DNA of 51,584 nucleotides from Streptomyces acidicola. Its GTDB lineage: Bacteria; Actinomycetota; Actinomycetes; Streptomycetales; Streptomycetaceae. Made by a program: the position numbers and the translations under genes. A model generated the notes under the pieces. The model was not told the origin of the DNA, did not search any database, and worked only from the letters and a program-made list of their open reading frames with translations. The DNA lies in NCBI RefSeq assembly GCF_009377235.1, contig NZ_VMNX01000038.1:1-51584 (forward strand), written 5' to 3'. Shown piece after piece: positions 36,720 through 45,942 of the stretch (positions are counted from its first letter, which is position 1; the number at the start of each line of letters is the position of its first letter).

Positions 36720-37967
36720 TCACTCCGGGTACGGCGGAAATCTCCCGGTCAGCTCCCGCACTTCTTCACGCGCCCGCCTGCCGGCGGTGTCCTCGCGGTC
36801 CTCGCGCAGCACCGCCGCGAACAGAACGGCGATCCGGGCCATCTCCGCCTCGCCCATGCCCTGTGTGGTCAGCGCCGCCGTGCCGAGCCGCAGACCACGG
36901 GCGTCGCCGTGGGGCAGGGCACATGTGTCGAGGACCATACCGGCCGCGGCCAGCCGCCCTCGTGCGGTGCGCCCGTCGACGCCGAGCGGCGCGGGATCGG
37001 CGATCACCATGTGGGTGTCGGTGCCGCCGGTGGTGACGACGAGCCCCGCGTCGGCCAGCCCCTGGGCGAGCACCCTGGCGTTGGCGACGACCTGATGGGC
37101 GTACGCCGAGAAACCCGGTGTCGCAGCCTCACCGAACGCGACGGCCTTGGCTGCGATGGTGTGCATCTGAGCGCCGCCCTGCGTGAACGGGAAGACCGCC
37201 CGGTCCACGCGCTCCGCGAGATCGCTGCCGCAAAGGATCATGCCGCCGCGCGGGCCGCGCAGCACCTTGTGCGTGGTGGCGCAGACGATGTCGGCGTACG
37301 GCACCGGGGAGGGGGCCGCTCCCCCGGCGACGAGCCCCATGGGATGGGCGGCGTCGGCGATGAGATACGCGCCGGTCTCGTCGGCGACCTCGCGGAAGAA
37401 GGCGTAGTCCATGTGGCGCGGATAGGAGATGGACCCGCACACGATGGCCTTGGGGCGGTGGGTACGGGCCAGGGTGCGCACCTGGTCGTGGTCGATGAGC
37501 CCCGACTCGGCCTCGACGCCGTACCCGACGAAGTCGAACCAGCGCCCGGAGAAGTTGGCAGGGGACCCGTGCGTCAGATGCCCCCCGAAGGGCAGCCCCA
37601 TGGCGAGAACGGTGTCCCCGGGCCGCAGCAGCGCCGCGTACGCGGCGAGGACGGCCGACGACCCCGAGTGCGACTGCACATTGGCGTGCTCGGCACCGAA
37701 GAGCGCCTTCGCGCGCTCGACGGCGATCCGCTCGGCCACGTCGACGATCTCGCACCCGCCGTGATAGCGCGCCCCGGGATAGCCCTCCGCGTACTTGTTG
37801 GCGAGCGGCGACCCGAGGGCCGCGAGCACGGCCGGCGAGGTGAAGTTCTCGGCGGCGATGAGTTGCAGCGTCGTCGACTGCCGGGTCAGTTCGCCGAGCA
37901 GGATCTCGGCGAGTTCCGGGTCCTGCCGGCGCAGGACGTCCGCTTCGAGGGTGGGTGTGACCGACAT
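36720..37967 (-). CDS. glyA: Divergent serine hydroxymethyltransferase-like PLP enzyme
   Basis: A 415-aa fold-type I PLP enzyme clearly related to SHMT, with LIAAENFTSPAVLAALGSPL, NKYAEGYPGARYHGG, GGHLTHGSPANFSG, Schiff-base Lys234 in TTHKVLRGPRGG and the carboxylate-binding Arg in GLRLGTAALTTQGM. Several usually constant positions differ: RYYGG is RYHGG (His69, aligned with Tyr65 of E. coli), SGSQAN is SGSSAV (Val106 for Asn), and VDMAH is ADAAH. SHMT normally makes glycine and methylene-THF from serine; these changes leave room for an altered substrate or aldolase-like activity. Streptomycetes carry more than one glyA-type gene. It sits between the WecA-like gene and the phosphatase-like gene on the same strand. 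Confidence 0.8.
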   Translation of the reverse strand: MSVTPTLEADVLRRQDPELAEILLGELTRQSTTLQLIAAENFTSPAVLAALGSPLANKYAEGYPGARYHGGCEIVDVAERIAVERAKALFGAEHANVQSHSGSSAVLAAYAALLRPGDTVLAMGLPFGGHLTHGSPANFSGRWFDFVGYGVEAESGLIDHDQVRTLARTHRPKAIVCGSISYPRHMDYAFFREVADETGAYLIADAAHPMGLVAGGAAPSPVPYADIVCATTHKVLRGPRGGMILCGSDLAERVDRAVFPFTQGGAQMHTIAAKAVAFGEAATPGFSAYAHQVVANARVLAQGLADAGLVVTTGGTDTHMVIADPAPLGVDGRTARGRLAAAGMVLDTCALPHGDARGLRLGTAALTTQGMGEAEMARIAVLFAAVLREDREDTAGRRAREEVRELTGRFPPYPE

Positions 37968-38101
37968 GGTGGACTCCGGGCGTCAGCGCTCCACTGGGTA
38001 CGGCACCGGCCTTCGACGGGGCCGCTGAGAACCAATGTAGAGCTGTGAACCCTGGGGCGCCCGGTGCCACGTCCAACCCGGTACACCCGCGGCCGGCGGC
38101 C

Positions 38102-38785
38102 TCAGGCCCGCGCGGGGACCCCCGTCAGCGCCGTCACCACCGGATCGAGCGCCTGGTGTATCTCGTCCCCCACCGACTGGAAGAACGGCAGCGGCGCCCC
38201 GTACGGGTCGTACACCTCGTCCGCCTCCGCCGTCGGCGCGAGCAGCCACCCGCGTAGGGCCGCACTGGCCCGCACCAGGGCCCGCGCACGCGCGACCAGG
38301 CCATCCTCCAGCGGGGGCAGCGTGGCGGGGTCTATCGCGCGGACGAGGCGGGTGAACTCCTTCAGCGTGAAGGTGCGCAGGCCCGCCGAGTGGCCCATGG
38401 AGATGACCTGGGCGCGGTGGTCCCGGGTCGCGGTGAGGACCAGGTCGGCGCGGATGACGTGCTCGTCCAGGAGTTCGCGGCCCACGAAGCCGGTGGCGTC
38501 CGCGCCGAAGTCCGCGAGGACCGCCTCGGCGTTGGCCTCCATGGGCGCGCCCTCGTGGCCCCAGGTGCCGGCGCTCTCGACGATCAGCGCGCCGCCCAGG
38601 ACGCCGAGCCGCTGGCTCACGTAATGGCGGGTCAGCCGCTCGGTGATGGGCGAGCGGCACACGTTGCCGGTGCTGACGTGGAGGATGCGGAATCGGTCAC
38701 GCGGAAGCCCGACGAATGTCGTCGTGATCTCCGCCGCACGTTCCCCGTTCCATATGCCACGCCCCGCGTCAGGGGCCGCCGTCAA
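38102..38785 (-). CDS. Low-molecular-weight protein-tyrosine-phosphatase-like protein lacking the catalytic Cys
   Basis: A 227-aa protein of the LMW-PTP/arsenate reductase fold. The P-loop, normally V-C-x-G-N-x-C-R-S, reads HVSTGNVCRSP: Ser38 replaces the nucleophilic Cys, while Cys43, Arg44 and Ser45 remain. The general-acid motif DPYGAP is intact, and SAGTWGHEGAPMEANA is preserved. The codon is AGC, one base from TGC. The rest of the domain looks under normal constraint, so this appears to be a folded pseudophosphatase or phosphotyrosine-binding protein and not a decayed gene. The TTG start at 38785 overlaps the tsaC stop, with GAGG upstream. It is probably co-transcribed with tsaC. Confidence 0.82.
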   Translation of the reverse strand: MTAAPDAGRGIWNGERAAEITTTFVGLPRDRFRILHVSTGNVCRSPITERLTRHYVSQRLGVLGGALIVESAGTWGHEGAPMEANAEAVLADFGADATGFVGRELLDEHVIRADLVLTATRDHRAQVISMGHSAGLRTFTLKEFTRLVRAIDPATLPPLEDGLVARARALVRASAALRGWLLAPTAEADEVYDPYGAPLPFFQSVGDEIHQALDPVVTALTGVPARA

Positions 38786-39429
38786 TTCGCCACCTCAAGG
38801 TCGGGTACGACCTTGCGCAGTTCGTCCGCCGACAGCGCGCCCGCACGCAGCAGCACCGGCACCTTGCCCGTGACGTCGACGATCGAGGACGGCACGTTGC
38901 CCGGGGTCGGGCCGCCGTCGAGGTAGACGGAGATGGAGTCGCCGAGCATCTCCTGCGCGGCGTCACAGTCCTCCGGCGCGGGATGCCCGGTCAGGTTCGC
39001 CGAGGACACCGCCATCGGGCCGACCTCCGTCAGCAGCTCGATCGCGACCGGGTGCAGCGGCATGCGTACGGCGACCGTGCCACGGGTGTCCCCGAGGTCC
39101 CACTGGAGCGACGGCTGGTGCTTGGCGACCAGCGTGAGCGCACCCGGCCAGAAGGCGTCGACGAGCTCCCAGGCCATCTCGGAGAAGTCCGTGACGAGAC
39201 CGTGCAGCGTGTTCGGGGAGCCGATGAGGACGGGGGTGGGCATGTTGCGGCCGCGCCCCTTGGCCTCCAGCAGATCGGCCACGGCCTCCGAGGAGAACGC
39301 GTCGGCGCCCACGCCGTACACGGTGTCGGTGGGGAGGACCACCAGCTCGCCACGGCGGACTGCGGAGGCGGCCTCGCGCAGACCCGTCGCGCGGTCGGTC
39401 GCATCGTTGGTGTCGTATCGCCGTGCCAT
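38782..39429 (-). CDS. tsaC: L-threonylcarbamoyladenylate synthase (TsaC/Sua5 family)
   Basis: A 215-aa YrdC-domain protein that makes threonylcarbamoyl-AMP for the t6A37 modification of ANN-decoding tRNAs. Visible motifs are LPTDTVYGVGADAFSSEAV, the KGRGRNMPTPVLI substrate loop and SSANLTGHPAP. It is the short single-domain form. It lies between prmC (50 bp upstream) and the phosphatase-like gene, in a translation-related cluster. Confidence 0.94.
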   Translation of the reverse strand: MARRYDTNDATDRATGLREAASAVRRGELVVLPTDTVYGVGADAFSSEAVADLLEAKGRGRNMPTPVLIGSPNTLHGLVTDFSEMAWELVDAFWPGALTLVAKHQPSLQWDLGDTRGTVAVRMPLHPVAIELLTEVGPMAVSSANLTGHPAPEDCDAAQEMLGDSISVYLDGGPTPGNVPSSIVDVTGKVPVLLRAGALSADELRKVVPDLEVAN

Positions 39430-39479
39430 CTAGCGAGCCTCCTCGTACACATACTGCTGGACTGAAGTCGGTGGCGTGC

Positions 39480-40325
39480 TCACGGCATCGCCTTGCGTGC
39501 GGTCGCGAAACGCGGCCGGTTGTTGAGGTCGGGGTGGTCGGCCGCGTCGGCCCAGCCCCGCTCCTCGGTGAAGATCCACGGCACCTGGCCGCCCTGGGTG
39601 TCCGCGTGCTCGATCACGACGACACCGCCGGGCCGCAGCAGGCGGTGTGCGGTGCGCTCGATGCCCCGGATCAGATCCAGGCCGTCCTCACCGGAGAACA
39701 GGGCGAGCTGGGGATCGTAGTCCCGCGCCTCCGGAGCGACGTACTCCCATTCCGTCAGCGGGATGTACGGAGGATTGGAGATGACCAGATCGACCTGGCC
39801 GTCGAGGTCGCGGAAGGCGTCCAGGGCGTTGCCCTGACGCAGGTCGACCCTTGATCCGGTCATGTTCTTGCGGGTCCACACCAGGGCGTCCTCGGACAGC
39901 TCCACGGCGTGCACCCGGGAACGCGGCACCTCCTGCGCCAGCGCCAGCGCGATGGCGCCGGAGCCGGTGCACAGGTCGACGATGCACGGCTCGACGACAT
40001 CCATGGCCCGTACGGCGTCTATCGCCCAGCCGACCACGGACTCCGTCTCGGGGCGAGGCACGAACACACCTGGCCCGACCTGGAGTTCCAGGTACCGGAA
40101 GAAGGCCCGCCCGGTGATGTGCTGCAAGGGCTCCCGCTGCTCACGGCGCGCGATGACCTCCCAGTACCGGGCGTCGAAGTCCGAGTCCTTCACGGAGTGC
40201 AACGCGCCCCGCTTCACGCCGTGTACGAACGCGGCGAGTTCCTCCGCGTCGGTGCGCGGCGAGGGCACGCCGGCGTCGGCCAGCCGCTGGGTGGCCTGGG
40301 CCACCTCTGCGAGCAGCAGGTTCAC
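39480..40325 (-). CDS. prmC: Release factor glutamine methyltransferase
   Basis: A 281-aa SAM-dependent enzyme that methylates the GGQ glutamine of release factors. The N-terminal helical domain is followed by the Rossmann fold with VDLCTGSGAIALALA (SAM site) and NPPY at residues 184-187. The GTG start at 40325 follows GGAGG. It lies immediately downstream of its substrate gene prfA, 42 bp apart, the usual bacterial arrangement. Confidence 0.96.
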   Translation of the reverse strand: MNLLLAEVAQATQRLADAGVPSPRTDAEELAAFVHGVKRGALHSVKDSDFDARYWEVIARREQREPLQHITGRAFFRYLELQVGPGVFVPRPETESVVGWAIDAVRAMDVVEPCIVDLCTGSGAIALALAQEVPRSRVHAVELSEDALVWTRKNMTGSRVDLRQGNALDAFRDLDGQVDLVISNPPYIPLTEWEYVAPEARDYDPQLALFSGEDGLDLIRGIERTAHRLLRPGGVVVIEHADTQGGQVPWIFTEERGWADAADHPDLNNRPRFATARKAMP

Positions 40326-40367
40326 GCAAGTCCTCCGTCTGGTACTCGTACGTGCCTTAAGGGGTCC

Positions 40368-41441
40368 TTACGCCGCTGCCAGCTTCGCGGCCGAGTCCGC
40401 GTCCACGCACGCCTGGATCACCGCGTCGAGGTCGCCGTCCAGGACCTGGTCCAGGTTGTACGCCTTGAAGCCGACGCGGTGGTCCGAGATGCGGTTCTCC
40501 GGGAAGTTGTACGTGCGGATCTTCTCGGAGCGGTCGACGGTACGGACCTGGCTGCGGCGGGCGTCGGCGGCTTCCTTCTCCGCTTCCTCCTGCGCCGCCG
40601 CGAGCAGCCTGGAGCGCAGGATACGCATCGCCTGCTCCTTGTTCTGCAGCTGGCTCTTCTCGTTCTGGCAGGAGGCGACGACTCCGGTGGGAAGGTGCGT
40701 GATGCGCACCGCGGAGTCGGTCGTGTTGACGGACTGTCCGCCGGGGCCGGAGGACCGGTAGACGTCGATCCGAAGGTCGTTCGGGTTGATCTCGACGTCG
40801 ATCTCCTCCGCCTCGGGCGTGACCAGCACACCGGCCGCGGAGGTGTGGATACGGCCCTGGGACTCGGTCGCGGGCACCCGCTGCACACGGTGCACCCCGC
40901 CCTCGTACTTCAGCCGGGCCCACACGCCCTGTCCGGGCTCGGGGGTCTGGCCGCCCTTGGTCTTCACGGCGACCTGGACGTCCTTGTAGCCGCCGAGTTC
41001 GGACTCGGTGGCGTCGATGATCTCGGTCTTCCAGCCGGCGCGCTCGGCGTACCGCAGGTACATGCGCAGCAGGTCACCGGCGAACAGGGCCGACTCGTCG
41101 CCGCCCGCGCCCGCCTTGATCTCCAGGATGACGTCCTTGTCGTCGCTGGGGTCGCGCGGGATCAGCAGGAAGCGCAGCTTGTCCGTCAGCTCCTCGCGCA
41201 GCTTCTCCAGCTCCTTGACCTCGGAGACGAAGTCCGGGTCGTCGGCGGCGAGTTCGCGGGCCGTGTCGATGTCGCCGTTGGTCGACTTCCAGAAGCGGTA
41301 CGTGGCGATGATCGGGCTCAGCTCGGCATAACGCTTGTTCAGCTTGCGCGCGGTCGCCTGGTCCGCGTGGACCGACGGATCGGCGAGCTTCTTCTCCAGG
41401 TCGGCGTGCTCGCCGACCAGTTCCTCGACCGCCTCGAACAT
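40368..41441 (-). CDS. prfA: Peptide chain release factor 1
   Basis: The 357-aa class I release factor reading UAA/UAG. The codon-recognition tripeptide PAT is at residues 190-192 in [13 protein letters not shown], and the GGQ motif at 234-236 in [14 protein letters not shown]. The ATG at 41441 follows AGGGAG. Downstream of rpmE and upstream of prmC. Confidence 0.97.
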   Translation of the reverse strand: MFEAVEELVGEHADLEKKLADPSVHADQATARKLNKRYAELSPIIATYRFWKSTNGDIDTARELAADDPDFVSEVKELEKLREELTDKLRFLLIPRDPSDDKDVILEIKAGAGGDESALFAGDLLRMYLRYAERAGWKTEIIDATESELGGYKDVQVAVKTKGGQTPEPGQGVWARLKYEGGVHRVQRVPATESQGRIHTSAAGVLVTPEAEEIDVEINPNDLRIDVYRSSGPGGQSVNTTDSAVRITHLPTGVVASCQNEKSQLQNKEQAMRILRSRLLAAAQEEAEKEAADARRSQVRTVDRSEKIRTYNFPENRISDHRVGFKAYNLDQVLDGDLDAVIQACVDADSAAKLAAA

Positions 41442-41527
41442 CTCCGGCTCCCTGGACTGTCCCCCGCTCCCATCTTGAGCCCGGGGACGTGCGTACGACG
41501 AATAGGTGGGCTGCTGTTACCGCAAAA

Positions 41528-41568
41528 CGCCGGTCCCGGAGCCCCCGGAGGGGCACCAAGGACCGGCG
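41528..41568 (-). terminator. Hairpin after rpmE
   Basis: CGCCGGTCC (41528-41536) pairs with GGACCGGCG (41560-41568), with a second inner GCCCC/GGGGC stem. It begins 12 nt beyond the rpmE stop and separates rpmE from prfA. Confidence 0.75.
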
Positions 41569-41579
41569 CTGTGAGGTCG

Positions 41580-41801
41580 CTACTTCTTGGCAGCGGCAGC
41601 CTTGCCGAAGCGGGCCTCGAAGCGGGCCACGCGGCCACCGGTGTCGAGGATCTTCTGCTTGCCCGTGTAGAACGGGTGGCACTCGGAGCAGACGTCCGCA
41701 CGGATGGTGCCGGCGGGGATCGTGCTACGGGTGGTGAACGACGCGCCACAGGTGCAGCTGACCTGCGTCTCGACGTACTCGGGGTGGATGTCGCGCTTCA
41801 A
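41580..41801 (-). CDS. rpmE: Ribosomal protein bL31 (zinc-binding form)
   Basis: A 73-aa large-subunit protein with zinc-ligand cysteines at residues 16, 18, 38 and 41 (SCTCG and [13 protein letters not shown]). This is the C+ form, which in Streptomyces is replaced by the zinc-free paralogue under zinc shortage. It starts at TTG 41801, with GGAG 8 nt upstream. A strong hairpin follows. Confidence 0.95.
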   Translation of the reverse strand: MKRDIHPEYVETQVSCTCGASFTTRSTIPAGTIRADVCSECHPFYTGKQKILDTGGRVARFEARFGKAAAAKK

Positions 41802-41959
41802 GGGTGTCTCCTAGTTCAGGGAGGGCGCCGGGTCGCCGCCGCGGGATGCGGGAGCGTGAACCGGAGCCGACGGTCCAGTCTGCCAGGACTGGGTCCATAC
41901 GCCCAAACCGGGGGTTGCTGTGGTGTATTCCCGCGCGCCCGGGACGGGGGTCGCCTCGG

Positions 41960-42060
41960 GGGGGGCCAGGTGATCGCCGTGGGCGTGCGCGGATCGTATG
42001 TGGCTGGTCGCGCCCACGCGGCGGAGCCGCAAATCGACACAGCCCCGCGCCCCTGAAAAG
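41960..42060. repeat. Dispersed Streptomyces intergenic repeat (copy 2, inverted)
   Basis: The 293-bp gap between rpmE and the LCP gene contains, at about 41999-42055, the reverse complement of the roughly 55-bp module at 10175-10231 (TGGCTGGTCGCGCCCACGCG through CAGCCCCGCGCCCCT) with about one or two differences. Nothing coding is seen in the gap. Confidence 0.85.
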
Positions 42061-42094
42061 CCCGGGCGCGCCCTACAAGCCGGGGCGCACGCTC

Positions 42095-43234
42095 TCAGGA
42101 CGACTCCACCACTCCGCTCGCCCCGCCATGGGCCGTGCCCTCGGTTGCCGACTTCGGGATCGGCCGGTCGGCCTTCAGTGCCTTCCACACGAGGTCGGCC
42201 TTGGTCTTGGCCGTCAGGACGCGGTTGGGGTCCGCGGGGTCGTACCGGACCGGCATCGTGACCATGGTCATCTGCGACGCGCTGATGCCCTTGAGGCCGC
42301 TCGCGAAGGACGCCAGGCCCGTGACGGAGCCGAGCTCGGAGTCGGTGGTGACGGTCCGGGTGGCGGTGTCGGCGAGGTCGTACAGCCGCTTCGGGCTGGA
42401 CAGGACGCCGATGTCCTGGACCTGCTTGACCAGGGCCTTGATGAACGCCTGCTGGAGCTGGATGCGGCCGAGGTCGGAGCCGTCGCCGACGCCGTGCCGG
42501 GTGCGTACGAGGCCGAGGGCCTGCTTGCCGTTCAGCGTGTGAGTGCCGGCGTTCAGGTTCAGTCGGCTGTTGGGGTCCTCGATGTTCTGGGTCGTGGTGA
42601 CCTCGACACCGCCGAGCTCGTCGATGAGCTTCTGGAAGCCGGCGAAGTCGACCTCGATGTAGTGGTCCATACGGATGCCGGTCATGGACTCGACGGTCTT
42701 CACCGCGCAGGCCGCGCCGCCGGTCGAGTACGCGGAGTTGAACATGACGTTCTCGGCGGCCGGATACGCCGTGCCGCGGGTGTCGGTGCACTCGGGGCGC
42801 TCGACGAGGGTGTCACGCGGTATGGAGACCACGCCGGCCTTCTTGTGGCCCTCGTATATGTGCACGATCATCGCCGTGTCCGAGCGGGCGCTGCCGTCGT
42901 CGATGCCGCCGGCCAGCTTCTCGTTGCCGCCCGAGCGGCTGTCGGAGCCGAGGACGAGGATGTCCTGCGAGCCGTTGTCGACGTTCTGAGGCCGGTCGGT
43001 GCCGAGGGCCTGGTTGATGTCGACGCTCTTGATGTTGCCGTTGAGCTTGAAGTACACGTAGCCGAAGCCGGTGCCGCCGAGAACGACGATGCCCGCGGCG
43101 CTCCAGGCGACGGCCCGGAGTGCCTTGCTCCCCTTGCTCCTGGGCCTGCGGCGGCCGCCCTCGCCGCGGCGGCGGGGGCCCGTGGTGCCGGTCGTGCCTG
43201 GGGTGCCGGGTTCCGGCGTGCTCTCGGCGGACAT
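42095..43234 (-). CDS. LytR-CpsA-Psr (LCP) family glycopolymer transferase
   Basis: A 379-aa type II membrane protein. A basic Pro/Gly-rich cytoplasmic N-terminus and one membrane segment (AVAWSAAGIVVLGGTGFGYVY) are followed by an external LCP domain with ILVLGSDSRSG, ARSDTAMIVHI, VSIPRDTLV and LVRTRHGVGDGSDLGRIQLQQ, the conserved Arg/Asp set that binds polyprenyl pyrophosphate. LCP enzymes attach teichoic acids or other glycopolymers to peptidoglycan. ATG 43234 follows GAGGAG. Its own promoter must lie in the 305-bp gap after rho. Confidence 0.92.
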   Translation of the reverse strand: MSAESTPEPGTPGTTGTTGPRRRGEGGRRRPRSKGSKALRAVAWSAAGIVVLGGTGFGYVYFKLNGNIKSVDINQALGTDRPQNVDNGSQDILVLGSDSRSGGNEKLAGGIDDGSARSDTAMIVHIYEGHKKAGVVSIPRDTLVERPECTDTRGTAYPAAENVMFNSAYSTGGAACAVKTVESMTGIRMDHYIEVDFAGFQKLIDELGGVEVTTTQNIEDPNSRLNLNAGTHTLNGKQALGLVRTRHGVGDGSDLGRIQLQQAFIKALVKQVQDIGVLSSPKRLYDLADTATRTVTTDSELGSVTGLASFASGLKGISASQMTMVTMPVRYDPADPNRVLTAKTKADLVWKALKADRPIPKSATEGTAHGGASGVVESS

Positions 43235-43483
43235 GTGCTCCTCGGTCCTCTTGCGGGTCGGTTGCCCCCTGCTGTCTGGCTCGGGCCTGGTCCGTACCGT
43301 CAGACGGCAGACCGGGAGAAAGGGTTGCACATGGCACTGTGACCACCGCGTGGACGAACCGGCACAGTGTGTGATCGACCGTTCCGGTGAGGGCGGGTTC
43401 ACCTGCGGTTTCACTCGAACAGGTCGTACTGGCCGTAACCGGTGCCGATCAAGATCCCTGTGGCAAAGGTCTCGCGCACAACG

Positions 43484-43522
43484 CCACTGGGGGCGCCCTC
43501 GTGACGAGGGCGCCCCCAGTGG
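43484..43522 (-). terminator. Perfect 19-bp hairpin terminator after rho
   Basis: CCACTGGGGGCGCCCTCGT (43484-43502) and its exact complement (43504-43522) are separated by one base, giving a very stable stem 17 nt after the rho stop. Confidence 0.85.
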
Positions 43523-43539
43523 TTCGGTCCGCGAAGCGA

Positions 43540-45537
43540 TCAGTCGCCGTTGCCCGGCATCGGCGTCGTCTTCTGGATCTGGAGCAGGAACTCGGCGTTC
43601 GACTTGGTCTGCTTCATCTTGTCGAGCAGCAGCTCGATCGCCTGCTGCTGGTCGAGCGCGTGCAGCACCCGGCGCAGCTTCCAGACGATGGCGAGCTCCT
43701 CGTTGCCGAGCAGGATCTCTTCCTTACGGGTACCGGACGCGTCGACGTCCACCGCCGGGAAGATGCGCTTGTCCGCAAGCTTGCGGTCGAGCTTGAGCTC
43801 GGCGTTACCCGTGCCCTTGAACTCCTCGAAGATCACCTCGTCCATACGGGACCCGGTGTCCACCAGGGCGGTGGCGAGGATGGTGAGCGAGCCGCCGTCC
43901 TCGATGTTCCGCGCCGCACCGAAGAAGCGCTTCGGCGGGTACAGCGCGGTCGAGTCGACACCACCGGACAGGATGCGGCCGGAGGCGGGCGCGGCCAGGT
44001 TGTACGCACGGCCCAGACGGGTGATCGAGTCGAGCAGGACGACGACGTCGTGGCCCAGCTCCACCAGACGCTTGGCGCGCTCGATGGCGAGCTCGGCGAC
44101 CGTGGTGTGGTCCTCGGCCGGGCGGTCGAAGGTCGAGGAGATGACCTCGCCCTTGACCGACCGCTGCATGTCGGTGACCTCTTCCGGACGCTCGTCGACG
44201 AGGACGACCATCAGGTGGCACTCGGGGTTGTTGTGCGTGATGGCGTTGGCGATCGCCTGCATGATCATGGTCTTGCCGGTCTTCGGCGGGGCCACGATCA
44301 GACCGCGCTGGCCCTTGCCGATGGGCGCGACGAGGTCGATGATGCGGGTGGTCAGGACGCCGGGGTCCGTCTCCAGGCGGAGGCGGTCCTGCGGGTAAAG
44401 GGGCGTCAGCTTGGTGAACTCCGGGCGGCCACGGCCGTGTTCGGGTGCCATTCCGTTGACGGAGTCCAGGCGGACCAGCGCGTTGAACTTCTCGCGGCGC
44501 TCGCCGTCCTTCGGCTGACGGACCGCACCCGTGACGTGGTCGCCCTTGCGCAGGCCGTTCTTGCGGACCTGGGCGAGGGAGACGTACACGTCGTTCGGGC
44601 CCGGCAGGTAGCCCGAGGTGCGGATGAAGGCGTAGTTGTCGAGGATGTCCAGGATGCCCGCGACCGGGATCAGGACGTCGTCCTCGGCGACCTGCGGCTC
44701 GGCGATGTCGTCGCGGCCACGGCGGCCACGGCGGTCGCGGTAGCGCCCGCGACGGCCCCGACGGCCGTCGAAGTCGTCCCCGTCCTCGTCGGCGCGCTGC
44801 TGACGGCCGCCGCCCTGCTGGCCCTGCTGCTGGCCGCGCTGCTGCTGGCCGCTCTGCTGGTCGTCGCCCTTGCCGCGGCGGTCGCGGTCGCGGTCCCGGC
44901 CACGCTCGCGGCGGTCACGGCGGCCCTGACGGCCCTCGCCGCCCTGGTCACCGGCCTCGCCCTGCGGCTGGGCCGGGGTCTCGGCCTTCGGCTCGCTCTT
45001 GGCCTCGGCGGCAATGCCGGTCCCCGGATCGGGGCTGCCGGCCTCGGCGGTGGCGCGACGGCGGCGGCGCTCGGTGGGCGCGTCCTCGCTCGCCGGCTGC
45101 GGCTGGCCGGGGATCTCGATCTGCTGCTGGGCCACGGCCTGCTCGGCGGGCGCCTCCGTGACGGCCTTCGTGGCCTTCGCGGCCTTCTTGTCGGCGGGAG
45201 CCTCGGCATCGGCGGAAGCGTTGTCGCCCGTACGCGCCTTCGAGGTGGCGCGGCGCTTCGGCTTGGTCTCGGTGGCTGCGTCGGCCTTCGCCGTGGCGCC
45301 CCCGGACGCCTGCGCCTCCTTGATGACCTCGATCAGCTGGCTCTTGCGCATACGCGCGGTGCCCCTGATGCCGAGGCCGGATGCGACCTGCTGCAACTCG
45401 GCCAGCACCATGCCCTCAAGGCCGGTACCGCGGCGCCGCCGCGAGCCGGCACCGGTGGCAGGCGCGGAAGCGTCCGTGGCGGGCGCGGCAGCGGTCTCCT
45501 CGACACGTGCGCCCATCAGATCGGTGGTGTCGCTCAC
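43540..45537 (-). CDS. rho: Transcription termination factor Rho with actinobacterial insertion
   Basis: A 665-aa hexameric RNA helicase. The N-terminal Rho-N helix bundle ([20 protein letters not shown]) is followed by an insertion of about 200 residues of low complexity: first Ala/Pro/Glu, then [14 protein letters not shown] Arg/Asp/Gly/Gln repeats. The RNA-binding cold-shock-like domain ([20 protein letters not shown]) and the ATPase core follow, with P-loop PPKTGKT (to residue 423) and [16 protein letters not shown]. The GTG at 45537 follows GAAGGA. The insertion explains why it is much longer than the 419-aa E. coli protein. It lies downstream of thrB, with a 405-bp leader region. Confidence 0.95.
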   Translation of the reverse strand: MSDTTDLMGARVEETAAAPATDASAPATGAGSRRRRGTGLEGMVLAELQQVASGLGIRGTARMRKSQLIEVIKEAQASGGATAKADAATETKPKRRATSKARTGDNASADAEAPADKKAAKATKAVTEAPAEQAVAQQQIEIPGQPQPASEDAPTERRRRRATAEAGSPDPGTGIAAEAKSEPKAETPAQPQGEAGDQGGEGRQGRRDRRERGRDRDRDRRGKGDDQQSGQQQRGQQQGQQGGGRQQRADEDGDDFDGRRGRRGRYRDRRGRRGRDDIAEPQVAEDDVLIPVAGILDILDNYAFIRTSGYLPGPNDVYVSLAQVRKNGLRKGDHVTGAVRQPKDGERREKFNALVRLDSVNGMAPEHGRGRPEFTKLTPLYPQDRLRLETDPGVLTTRIIDLVAPIGKGQRGLIVAPPKTGKTMIMQAIANAITHNNPECHLMVVLVDERPEEVTDMQRSVKGEVISSTFDRPAEDHTTVAELAIERAKRLVELGHDVVVLLDSITRLGRAYNLAAPASGRILSGGVDSTALYPPKRFFGAARNIEDGGSLTILATALVDTGSRMDEVIFEEFKGTGNAELKLDRKLADKRIFPAVDVDASGTRKEEILLGNEELAIVWKLRRVLHALDQQQAIELLLDKMKQTKSNAEFLLQIQKTTPMPGNGD

Positions 45538-45942
45538 GAAGGGTCCTTCCCTGGAGCGGACGTCGGCCTGTCTGGCTCGGCGACCGGTTGTGCTGTCCGG
45601 CTTCGGTCCTTGCTGTGTGGACCGTGCCGGGGCGGTGGTCCGCCAAAGGCGGCGGAGGTGAACTCTGATGATTCGGAGCTTCCCTGAGCCATGGCACTGA
45701 GTGTCTGTGTCACAAGGCTCGGTCACGCCGATTCCGGAGCGTGCTCGGCAGATCGCTCAGTGCCTGCGTACGACATACTGCGTGACGGACGAGACACGGT
45801 GCGATTTGGGAAGCTCCCGGAAGAAAAGTCGTCCCGGACGGGGACACGAAGCACCTCGCCATGGTGGGGTCGGGTGCAGACTTGAGGTTAACACTACCGG
45901 ATCCAACAAACATTCCCCCTCTCGAAATCCGGCAACCGTGTG
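45538..45942. other. 405-bp rho leader region, no gene seen
   Basis: This lies between thrB (stop 45943) and rho (start 45537), both on the minus strand. It must hold the rho promoter and a long leader. An AT-richer patch (GTTAACACTACCGGATCC, 45886-45903) is the best promoter area, but I cannot assign boxes. No ORF with convincing codon use was found. Long rho leaders elsewhere carry autoregulatory Rho sites, which would fit here. Confidence 0.45.

Noticed and set aside
35052..38048. 998-codon plus-strand frame across the WecA-like and SHMT-like genes
   Set aside because: It crosses two well-supported minus-strand genes and their intergenic gap and has no protein-like motif.
39909..42056. 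715-codon plus-strand frame across prmC, prfA and rpmE
   Set aside because: Shadow frame spanning three real genes and a repeat region.
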